Positions 1 to 5,795 of a DNA stretch of 7,436 bases are shown piece by piece. The stretch covers positions 1-7,436 of the forward strand of contig WRGS01000156.1 of assembly GCA_009787075.1 (NCBI GenBank). The letters are read 5' to 3'. Source of the stretch: Paludibacter sp. Lineage in GTDB: Bacteria; Bacteroidota; Bacteroidia; Bacteroidales; Paludibacteraceae. The position numbers and the translations under genes are program-made. Within the stretch, counting starts at the first letter, position 1. Each line of letters begins with the position of its first letter. Under the pieces are notes generated by a model, which made no database searches, had not been told where the DNA came from, and worked only from the letters and a program-made list of their open reading frames with translations.

Positions 1-254
1 TAATTTACACTACAAATATAATACTTATTTAATTGATACGCAACTTTTTATCTGTTTTTTTGGCAAATTTTTAATTCCGCCAACGGGTTTAATAATAATT
101 TAACATTATGCACAAATCTAAATATACATTCCTTTTCAAAGAGAATAAGGGCAAATATTATATTTATAATACACTCTCAAATGCGCTCGTTGAAACAGAC
201 GAAACTGTTTTCACTGTTTTAGAAAACAGGAAGGAAAATTTAGCGGAAAATAAT

Positions 255-283
255 TTTGACAAAGAAACTTACAAAATACTGCC
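255..283 (+). other. Inferred deletion junction inside the radical SAM pseudogene
   Basis: Upstream of here the frame of the ATG at 108 gives a typical N-terminal domain. Downstream, the frame containing YHIDKQVIQTLKN matches the helix that precedes the TLDG strand in radical SAM/SPASM proteins. That second frame has stop codons at 251-253 and 257-259, so it cannot extend further left. The missing segment would be the first strands of the barrel with the iron-sulfur cysteine loop, roughly 100-130 codons by comparison with remembered family length. The exact breakpoint cannot be placed without an intact relative. Confidence 0.6.
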
Positions 284-444
284 TATCATATTGACAAACA
301 GGTAATTCAAACATTAAAGAATATTCGCGTTACGGATATGCAGATTACCCTTGACGGACTGAAAGAAAGCCATAATAAGATAAAATTTACAGACGAATGC
401 AATGATGTATTTTCAAAAATAATGGAGAATGTTGATTTGCTTGT

Positions 445-460
445 ATCAGAATATTGAAAA
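445..460 (+). other. Frameshift site inside the radical SAM pseudogene
   Basis: The middle segment ends with LLVSEY at a TGA (455-457). The continuing similarity (EKISLTLRINY) is in a different frame from 456 onward. The two frames join smoothly at this point, which fits a small indel rather than a second large deletion. The apparent ATG at 429 lies inside the coding part of the middle segment, in the other frame. It is probably not a real start, although it would allow a separate 215-residue SPASM polypeptide if used. Confidence 0.7.
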
Positions 461-1062
461 AATTAGTTTAACTTTGCGAATTAATTATGATAATCAAACT
501 CTGAAAAAACAGCAGGCTGAGCAAATATTGAATGATATTGCACAGGAAAACAGGGGAAAAGTGCATATTGATTTACAGCGAGTTTGGCAGACAACAGAAC
601 CTAATAAAAATAACAGTAACGAAGACGTGGAATCGTTAGTTAATACTGCAAAAAATGTAGGATATAAAAAAATCAGTTGTGCAGGCGGTATTAACGCAGG
701 ACAGTTTTATAACTGTTATGCAAGTAAATATCATTATGTTGAACTAAATTACGATGGAAAAGTATATAAATGTACGGCACGTGACTACAAAGAACCATAC
801 GAAATGGGAGAACTGAAAGATGACGGCAATATTGAATGGAATGAAGAAAGGATAAGTAAATTGTACAGTACATCAACATTTGATAATCCTGTTTGTCCCA
901 AATGCGCTTATTTGCCATTGTGTTGGGGACCCTGTCCTCAAAAAATGGTGGAAATGAAAGAATTGAAAGCAGGAGGATATTGTGTGGTTAAAGATATAGA
1001 GCGCTCTATGCGGGAACGAATTATAGATTCTTATGAAAGTTCAGTAAAATATATACAGGAAA

Positions 1063-2463
1063 ATGTTATTGCGTAAAAATTTATTTTTGATATTAGTGCT
1101 TTTTGCAGTTGCAGTTACGGCTTTTGCCCAAGACTGCGACTGTGATAGTAATTTTACTTGGGTAAAACAGACTTTTGAGCAAAACGATGCTGGTTTTCAG
1201 TATATTATCGACAAAAAAGGACAGGCAGCGTATGATATTCATAATCAGTTAATTGTTGAAAGAGTTAAAACAGCAAAAGATATTTACGATTGTGCAAATA
1301 TTTTAAATGAATGGCTGCATTTTTTCCGTAAAGGGCATATTGGAATTGAAATTTTGCCCGAAGCAATAAAAAATACAGAACAGGAAAATGAAGAATATCA
1401 GTTGTTTCCCGATTGGGAAACAACTGATATTGACACTCTGGAATTTAAAAAGTATTTAGACAATAAAAAAGATTTTGATTTTGAGGGAATTTGGGATGGT
1501 AGAACTTATAAAATTGGTGTAAAAAGAATTGATAATCAATATATTGGATTTATTATAGACTCAAAGGTAAAAGAATGGAAAACAGGTCAAATTAAATTTA
1601 GAATTTATCCCGATAGCGTAATTTATTATTTGCAAAACCATTCTGCGAAAAAATTTAACCATGCAAATTTATTAAGTAAAAATCTTTTATTTTTCAACTA
1701 TGATGCTGAATTCAGTTTTATACGTGATTACCCAAAATACGAAGATAAATTTTCAAATTCAGTTATTGATTTCAAACCATATTTTGAAATATTAAATAAA
1801 AAAACCTGCTATTTGCGGATACCTTCATTTTATGAAGAATTTTGTAAAAATATTGATAGCGTTATTGATAGTAATCGGCAAAAAATTACCAAAACCGAAA
1901 ATTTGATTATTGATTTGCGTCTTAATGGCGGAGGCTCTGACATTTGCTGGCGAAATATTATGCCTTTCATCGTTACAAATCCTGTACGTGTAAAATCCTG
2001 TTACCTTTTATCCACAGAATTAAATAACCAACACTATAAACCATATTTGTCCGAAGAATTAATGAACAGACTTAACAGTAATTTAGGAAAATTTGTTTTA
2101 ATGCATGGTAAAGAATATCCTGTTGCCGATTATGGCAAAATTCGAAAATCACCTAAACAAATTGCCATTATTGTAGATAAATATTGTGCAAGTTCAACCG
2201 AACAGTTTTTACTCTCGGCAAAACAAAGTAAGAAAGTAAAAATATTTGGAACTATTACAGCAGGTGCGCTTGATTTTGCCAATTTACATTCTGTAAAATC
2301 GCCCAGTAATGATTTCTTGTTATCCTATGCAACTTCAAAGGATGTAGATTTGGAAAATTTTCCAATTGATGATATTGGCATTCAGCCTGATTTTTATTTG
2401 GATAATTCAATTCAAGAATATCAATGGGTTGATTATGTTAATGATATTTTGAATGGAAAATGA
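1063..2463 (+). CDS. Secreted S41-family (C-terminal-processing/tricorn-type) serine peptidase
   Basis: Encodes 466 residues. An N-terminal signal peptide (KNLFLILVLFAVAVTAFAQ, likely cut near residue 22) sends it out of the cytoplasm. The C-terminal half has the S41 landmarks: NLIIDLRLNGGGSD at 280-293, the IAIIVDKYCASSTEQ strand and nucleophile region at 367-381 with S377 as best candidate nucleophile, the GTITAGALDF loop at 396-405, and a closing FPIDDIGIQPDFYLD segment. Residues about 142-185 (FEGIWDGRTYKIGV, then YIGFIID) look like the beta-rich module seen in other Bacteroidetes S41 proteins. I see no PDZ domain. The glycine loop after the nucleophile lacks the FGKG lysine of CtpA/Prc, so the catalysis is more tricorn-like or altered. 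The gene overlaps the preceding pseudogene by 14 bases and the next gene by an ATGA, so it lies within an operon. A role in trimming a leader or an exported peptide is inference from the maturase neighbour. The reading frame is intact. Confidence 0.85.
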   Translation: MLLRKNLFLILVLFAVAVTAFAQDCDCDSNFTWVKQTFEQNDAGFQYIIDKKGQAAYDIHNQLIVERVKTAKDIYDCANILNEWLHFFRKGHIGIEILPEAIKNTEQENEEYQLFPDWETTDIDTLEFKKYLDNKKDFDFEGIWDGRTYKIGVKRIDNQYIGFIIDSKVKEWKTGQIKFRIYPDSVIYYLQNHSAKKFNHANLLSKNLLFFNYDAEFSFIRDYPKYEDKFSNSVIDFKPYFEILNKKTCYLRIPSFYEEFCKNIDSVIDSNRQKITKTENLIIDLRLNGGGSDICWRNIMPFIVTNPVRVKSCYLLSTELNNQHYKPYLSEELMNRLNSNLGKFVLMHGKEYPVADYGKIRKSPKQIAIIVDKYCASSTEQFLLSAKQSKKVKIFGTITAGALDFANLHSVKSPSNDFLLSYATSKDVDLENFPIDDIGIQPDFYLDNSIQEYQWVDYVNDILNGK

Positions 2464-2744
2464 AAAGATTGTTTTTATTTCTGTTTTTCCCTTGTATTCT
2501 GTTTGCATTTCCTCAACAGATAAATGCTCAAACCTCTTGGACTTTGGAGCATCGTGAATATTTTAAGGAAAAAACGGCGATTTTCTGTCAACGGCTTCCG
2601 CAAGGCAAACATACATTTTATATTGACCTTTTGCCGCGTTTTTCGGGAAAATATACGCTCAATCCTGCAAAAATTGAATTGATGTATCTGCTTGTGATTA
2701 ATGCGAATAATGATTTGCGAAAGTTGATAATTGATGGTGAGTGA
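2460..2744 (+). pseudogene. Remnant of an alpha-2-macroglobulin-type protein: signal peptide joined to the C-terminal tail
   Basis: The 94-codon frame starts with a strong signal peptide (MKRLFLFLFFPCILFAF, then QQINAQ). It passes almost directly into a segment (AIFCQRLPQGKHTFYIDLLP, FSGKYTLNPAKIELMYLLV) that resembles the extreme C-terminus of bacterial alpha-2-macroglobulin-family proteins: the LPxG strand, then the sG.f.lnPAk.ElMY motif of the last domain. Those proteins are usually well over 1,500 residues long and act as large cell-envelope proteins thought to trap proteases. Here the macroglobulin domains and any thioester are missing, as if most of the gene was removed in frame, leaving the two ends. 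The start codon forms an ATGA overlap with the stop of the S41 gene, indicating translational coupling. The frame is open, so a small secreted protein could still be made. The family match rests on memory of motifs, and a genuine small protein is the alternative. Confidence 0.6.
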
Positions 2745-2763
2745 TTATTTCAAAATCACAAAA

Positions 2764-2854
2764 AACTTAAACGCAAGGTGCGCGAAGTGCTGAATTTCAA
2801 GAATATATTCTTTGCGACCCTTTGCGAAAAATCTTTGCGCCTTTGCGGTAAAAA
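2764..2854. repeat. Intergenic CTTTGCG-heptamer repeat, left copy
   Basis: Contains CTTTGCG four times, at 2810-2816, 2820-2826, 2833-2839 and 2841-2847. The part from about 2801 to 2854 reappears as a reverse complement at about 3386-3439 with very few differences. The outer part (2764-2800) matches the far end of the other copy less well and is about 20 bases shorter. The left end (ACGCAAGGTGCGCGAAG) and the right end (CTTTGCGCCTTTGCGGT) are roughly complementary, so the element is an imperfect palindrome. No reading frame covers it convincingly. I recall similar CTTTGCG/CGCAAAG elements between genes in many Bacteroidetes genomes, but could not check that here. Confidence 0.8.
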
Positions 2855-2880
2855 TTTTTTTTAAACAGCATCAAACAGAT

Positions 2881-2911
2881 TTTGTGTTATTAAATTTTAT
2901 TTATAATTTTG
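2881..2911 (+). promoter_or_regulatory. Bacteroidetes-type promoter of the DUF4332 gene
   Basis: TTTG at 2881-2884 (the -33 element), a 19-base spacer, then TAATTTTG at 2904-2911, an exact fit to the -7 consensus TAnnTTTG. Transcription would start a few bases after 2911, giving a leader of roughly 28 bases that is very A/T-rich and has no Shine-Dalgarno sequence, as usual in this phylum. The leader continues to the ATG at 2946. Confidence 0.7.
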
Positions 2912-2945
2912 CAAAAAATAATTTTAATATTAAATCATAAATCCT

Positions 2946-3356
2946 ATGGCAAACTACAAAATTGAAGAAATTGAAGGAATTGGCGAAAAACTTGGCGCAA
3001 AATTCCGCGAAGCCGGCATAAACAATACAGACAAATTGCTGGCAGGTACTAAAACAAAAAAACAACGCAAAGATTTGGCTGAATCCACAGGCATATCTGA
3101 AAAATTGGTGCTCAAATTTGCCAATATGGCAGACCTTTTCCGCATCAACGGCGTTGGCGAAGAATTTTCGGAATTGCTTGAGGCGGCAGGAGTAGATACA
3201 GTGCCCGAACTTGCAATGAGAAATGCCGAAAACCTTACGAAAAAAATGGAAGAAACAAATGCTGCGAAAAAACTTACTCGCCGCACTCCATCGCTCAAAG
3301 AAGTGGAAAAATGGATTGACGAGGCAAAGGCTTTGCCGCGCGTGTTGGAGTATTGA
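2946..3356 (+). CDS. DUF4332 family protein with helix-hairpin-helix motifs
   Basis: Encodes 136 residues with no signal peptide or membrane segment, so it is cytoplasmic. It matches the DUF4332 pattern: IEEIEGIGEKLGAKFREAGI (residues 6-25), then a Lys-rich helix (KTKKQRKDLAESTGISEKLV), a second copy NMADLFRINGVGEEFSELLE (60-79), and a closing SLKEVEKWIDEAK (116-128). The GIG (11-13) and GVG (69-71) turns are the hairpins of two helix-hairpin-helix motifs, a fold that usually contacts the DNA backbone or other proteins. The length is typical for the stand-alone Bacteroidetes form. The function is not established, and nucleic-acid binding is inference from the fold. The gene has its own promoter and appears to be a single-gene unit. 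It lies between two inverted repeat copies and is less AT-rich than the operon to its left. Confidence 0.85.
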   Translation: MANYKIEEIEGIGEKLGAKFREAGINNTDKLLAGTKTKKQRKDLAESTGISEKLVLKFANMADLFRINGVGEEFSELLEAAGVDTVPELAMRNAENLTKKMEETNAAKKLTRRTPSLKEVEKWIDEAKALPRVLEY

Positions 3357-3385
3357 GTTTTTTTAGTTGAGGCTGTATCAAAAGA

Positions 3386-3499
3386 TTTTTTACCACAAAG
3401 GCGCAAAGATTTTTCGCAAAGGGTCGCAAAGAATATATTTCTTAAATTTAGAACTTTGTGCATCTTTGCGCAGTTCTGTTGCGCGCCTTGTGGTTAAAA
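3386..3499. repeat. Intergenic CTTTGCG-heptamer repeat, right copy (inverted relative to the left copy)
   Basis: Reading the plus strand, CGCAAAG occurs at 3402-3408, 3415-3421 and 3425-3431, preceded by CACAAAG (3394-3400). After an AT-rich centre come CTTTGTG (3454-3460) and CTTTGCG (3464-3470). The outer ends TACCACAAAGGCGC (3391-3404) and GCGCGCCTTGTGGTTA (3481-3496) pair with each other, so the element is an imperfect palindrome of about 105 bases. Its 3386-3439 arm is the reverse complement of the left copy's 2801-2854. Heptamers sit 8-13 bases apart, close to one helical turn. The element may fold in RNA and end transcription of the DUF4332 gene, which is not shown. Confidence 0.85.
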
Positions 3500-3532
3500 T
3501 TTTTGTGCTTTTGAGGCAGACTCGGCAATTTT

Positions 3533-3561
3533 TTTGTTATTGATTTTTATTTATAATTTTG
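3533..3561 (+). promoter_or_regulatory. Bacteroidetes-type promoter of the SIMPL lipoprotein gene
   Basis: TAATTTTG at 3554-3561 fits the -7 consensus TAnnTTTG exactly. The nearest -33 candidate, TTTG at 3533-3536, leaves a 17-base spacer, slightly short of the usual 19-21. The region from 3533 to the start codon is nearly the same as 2881-2945, apart from a 2-base deletion in the spacer and a few small changes. This promoter could also serve uxaC downstream. Confidence 0.55.
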
Positions 3562-3593
3562 CGAAAAAATAATTTTTAAATATTAAAAATCTT

Positions 3594-4289
3594 ATGAAAA
3601 ACACATTTTTAGTTATTATCAGCATTTTATGTGTTCTTTTTGCAGGCTGTAAAAATGAACACCGCAGTTTTAAATCTTATGTAGAAGTGGCAGGCTATGC
3701 CGAACAGGAAGTTAGCCCCGATATTTTCTATCTGAATTTTACTTTGAGCGAAAATAATTCGCAAAAAATAAACATCAACGTATTGGAAGGAAAAATTGTC
3801 AATGCTTTAAAGTTGTTAAACATTGATACTCAAGAAGATTTGAGTGTAACAAATATGTATGGCGATAATTGGCGTTGGTGGCGGCGCGTAAAAAACGTTT
3901 ATCAAAACAAAAGTTATTCGTTAAAAATCGGAAATATTGATTTGTTGAATAAAGTTTGTGATAAATTAGACAGTATTGGCTACAACGATTATTATTTGGG
4001 AAAAATTGATTATTCAAAATCTGACGAGTTGAAAAAAGAAATACAGCAGCAAGCCGTAAAGCAGGCGCGCGCCAAAGCCGAAAATCTTTTGGCGGGTGAA
4101 GGCAAAACCATCGGCGAACTGATTTCTGTTCAAGAGCAAACGGCGGCAAAAAATAATTATCCTTATTACAATTATGATGATTCTTACGCTAACAGAGAAA
4201 TGGCAGCAGACAAAGCCTATGAACCGCCTGTTAATTTCAAAAAAATAAAAATGACTTATAATATTATTGTGCGCTATAGCATAAAATAA
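3594..4289 (+). CDS. SIMPL (DUF541) domain lipoprotein
   Basis: Encodes 231 residues. The N-terminus is a lipoprotein signal: a hydrophobic run ending in the lipobox LFAGC, with C19 as the lipidated residue, so the protein should be anchored in the envelope. The rest fits the SIMPL/DUF541 family (relatives of E. coli YggE and of mammalian SIMPL). An opening strand VEVAGYAEQEVSPDIFYLNF (residues about 29-48) is followed by a helix and strand repeat, a Lys/Ala-rich helix (QQQAVKQARAKAENLLAGEG, about 150-169) and the closing strands KKIKMTYNIIVRYSI. Family members form oligomers in the envelope and are tied to stress responses, but no enzymatic activity is established. A Tyr/Asn-rich stretch at about 187-200 is probably a flexible loop. 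The stop codon lies 12 bases before uxaC, so the two may share a transcript despite unrelated functions. Confidence 0.85.
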   Translation: MKNTFLVIISILCVLFAGCKNEHRSFKSYVEVAGYAEQEVSPDIFYLNFTLSENNSQKININVLEGKIVNALKLLNIDTQEDLSVTNMYGDNWRWWRRVKNVYQNKSYSLKIGNIDLLNKVCDKLDSIGYNDYYLGKIDYSKSDELKKEIQQQAVKQARAKAENLLAGEGKTIGELISVQEQTAAKNNYPYYNYDDSYANREMAADKAYEPPVNFKKIKMTYNIIVRYSIK

Positions 4290-4301
4290 TTTACATAATT
4301 T

Positions 4302-5708
4302 ATGAAAAACTTTTTAGACGACAATTTTTGTCTTCAAAACCAAACGGCGCAGCAATTATATCACCAGCACGCCGAAGGATTGCCAATTATCGATTATCAC
4401 TGTCATTTAGACCCGAAACTTATTGCCGAAGATTATCAATTTGATAATTTGGGTGAAATTTGGCTCAGCGGCGACCATTACAAATGGCGTGCAATGCGCA
4501 CAAACGGCATAGAAGAACGTTTTTGTACAGGCGAGGAAACATCAGATTGGGAAAAATTTGAAAAATGGGCTGAAACTGTGCCTTACACAATGCGCAACCC
4601 GCTTTATCATTGGACGCATTTGGAATTAAAAACTGCTTTTGGCGTTACAAAACTGCTGCGCCCCGAAACCGCACGCGAAATTTATGACGAATGTACCGCC
4701 AAACTTCGCACAAAGGAATTTTCGGCACGCGGACTGATGCGGCATTACAAAGTGGAAAATGTTTGCACCACAGACGACCCTGTTGATACTCTCGAACATC
4801 ATATTTCATTAAAAAATGAAGGTTTTGAAATAAAAGTTTTGCCCACTTGGCGACCCGATAAGGCAATGGCTGTTGAAAATCCACAACTTTTCCGCGCTTA
4901 TGTAGAAAAACTTTCGGAAGTTTCAGGCGTTAACATCCTGAAATTCAACGATTTTATCTCTGCTTTGCGTCAGCGGCACGATTTTTTTGCATCGGTTGGC
5001 TGCCGCCTTTCCGACCACGGAATTGAAGAATTTTACGCCGAAGATTTTACCGAAAATGAAATTAATAATATTTTCAATAAAGTTTTTGGCACACAAGAAC
5101 TTACGCTCGCTGAAATTGTAAAATTCAAATCGGCAATGATGTACCAAATGGCAATTTTGGATTGGGAAAAAAATTGGACGCAACAATTTCATTATGGCGT
5201 AATCCGCAATAACAATACGCGATTTTTCCGCAAAGTTGGCGCAGATAAGGGTTTCGACAGTATCGGCGATTTTACTGTGGCTAAAACTATGGCTAAGTTC
5301 TTCGACCGTTTGGACAATGAAAATAAATTGACAAAAACCATTATTTACAATCTTAACCCGCGCGACAATGACCTGATAGCCACAATGATTGGCAATTTTC
5401 AGGACGGCTCAATTGCTGGCAAAATGCAGTTCGGCTCTGGTTGGTGGTTTTTAGACCAAAAAACAGGAATGGAGGCGCAAATGAATTCGCTCTCAAATCT
5501 CGGACTTTTGAGCCGCTTTGTCGGAATGTTGACAGATTCAAGAAGTTTCCTTTCTTATCCGCGCCACGAATATTTCCGCCGAATTTTGTGTAATTTGATT
5601 GGCACAGACGTAGAAAACGGACTTTTACCATCGGCAGAACTAAATTTTCTTGGAAAAATGGTTGAAGGAATAAGTTATTATAATGCTAAAAATTTCTTTA
5701 ATTTTTAG
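4302..5708 (+). CDS. uxaC: Uronate (glucuronate/galacturonate) isomerase
   Basis: Encodes 468 residues, the usual full length. It converts D-glucuronate to D-fructuronate and D-galacturonate to D-tagaturonate, the first step of hexuronate breakdown in the cytoplasm. It belongs to the amidohydrolase superfamily. The metal-binding IDYHCHLDP motif is at residues 30-38 (H33, H35). Other family hallmarks are the WLSGDHYKWRAMRTNGI segment (residues 54-70), the TDDPVDTLEHH segment (about 156-166), and TDSRSFLSYPRHEYFRR with D412 and R414 near the C-terminus. The frame is intact. There is no Shine-Dalgarno sequence, only an AT-rich 12-base gap after the SIMPL gene. No partner genes of the pathway (uxaA, uxaB, uxuA, kdgK) are in the window, so the gene is isolated here from the usual pectin or glucuronate operon. 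Confidence 0.97.
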   Translation: MKNFLDDNFCLQNQTAQQLYHQHAEGLPIIDYHCHLDPKLIAEDYQFDNLGEIWLSGDHYKWRAMRTNGIEERFCTGEETSDWEKFEKWAETVPYTMRNPLYHWTHLELKTAFGVTKLLRPETAREIYDECTAKLRTKEFSARGLMRHYKVENVCTTDDPVDTLEHHISLKNEGFEIKVLPTWRPDKAMAVENPQLFRAYVEKLSEVSGVNILKFNDFISALRQRHDFFASVGCRLSDHGIEEFYAEDFTENEINNIFNKVFGTQELTLAEIVKFKSAMMYQMAILDWEKNWTQQFHYGVIRNNNTRFFRKVGADKGFDSIGDFTVAKTMAKFFDRLDNENKLTKTIIYNLNPRDNDLIATMIGNFQDGSIAGKMQFGSGWWFLDQKTGMEAQMNSLSNLGLLSRFVGMLTDSRSFLSYPRHEYFRRILCNLIGTDVENGLLPSAELNFLGKMVEGISYYNAKNFFNF

Positions 5709-5723
5709 AATTGCCATAGCAAT

Positions 5724-5766
5724 AAAAACGTCATTGCTAACGAATGGCGAAGCAATGACGTTTTTT
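5724..5766. terminator. Hairpin terminator between convergent uxaC and methylmalonyl-CoA mutase genes
   Basis: A perfect 15-bp inverted repeat: AAAAACGTCATTGCT (5724-5738) and AGCAATGACGTTTTT (5751-5765) around a 12-base loop, with a run of six T at 5761-5766. Because the arms begin with A and end with T, it should work as an intrinsic terminator on both strands, matching its place between two converging genes. The arm sequence CGTCATTGC is also the signature of short palindromic repeats found scattered in many bacterial genomes, so it may be one of those reused as a terminator. Confidence 0.85.
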
Positions 5767-5795
5767 AGGAATTTCCTTATAAAAAAATTAAACAT

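Larger units (their letters stand above)
108..1076 (+). pseudogene. Broken radical SAM/SPASM peptide-maturase-like gene (internal deletion plus frameshift)
   Basis: Three pieces in two frames together resemble one radical SAM/SPASM protein. Bases 108 to about 280 encode the N-terminal domain (start MHKSKYTFLF, then YYIYNTLSNALVETDE). From about 260 to 454 another frame encodes the middle of the barrel (MQITLDGLKESH, then IMENVDLLVSEY), ending at a TGA at 455-457. From 456 the frame beginning at 429 carries on with ISLTLRINYDNQ and the C-terminal SPASM domain. That domain has the full pattern C-X13-G-X4-C, gap, C-X2-C-X5-C-X3-C, gap, C (residues 96, 110, 115, 156, 159, 165, 169 and 186 of the 429 frame). 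The stretch between the N-terminal domain and the TLDG strand, which in this family carries the CX3CX2C ligands of the catalytic cluster, is absent. Only about 320 codons remain, against my recollection of roughly 430-460 for relatives. Active relatives modify ribosomal peptides; this copy should not be catalytic. The subfamily is not determined. Confidence 0.85.

Noticed and set aside
1..107. Promoter or small precursor peptide gene upstream of the radical SAM pseudogene
   Set aside because: No TAnnTTTG box with a properly spaced TTTG was found, and no short frame with a plausible start and leader motif fits in this stretch.
691..918. 75-codon minus-strand frame
   Set aside because: It lies antisense to the SPASM domain of the pseudogene and has no features of its own.
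2741..2759. GTGATT/AATCAC hairpin at the end of the left operon
   Set aside because: The stem is only 6 bp of mostly A/T pairs and is followed by A, not T, on the coding strand. It is too weak to call a terminator.
2954..3463. 169-codon minus-strand frame over the DUF4332 gene and the right repeat
   Set aside because: It is antisense to a well-recognised gene, its Ser/Phe-rich translation looks like a shadow frame, and its N-terminal part comes from the repeat.
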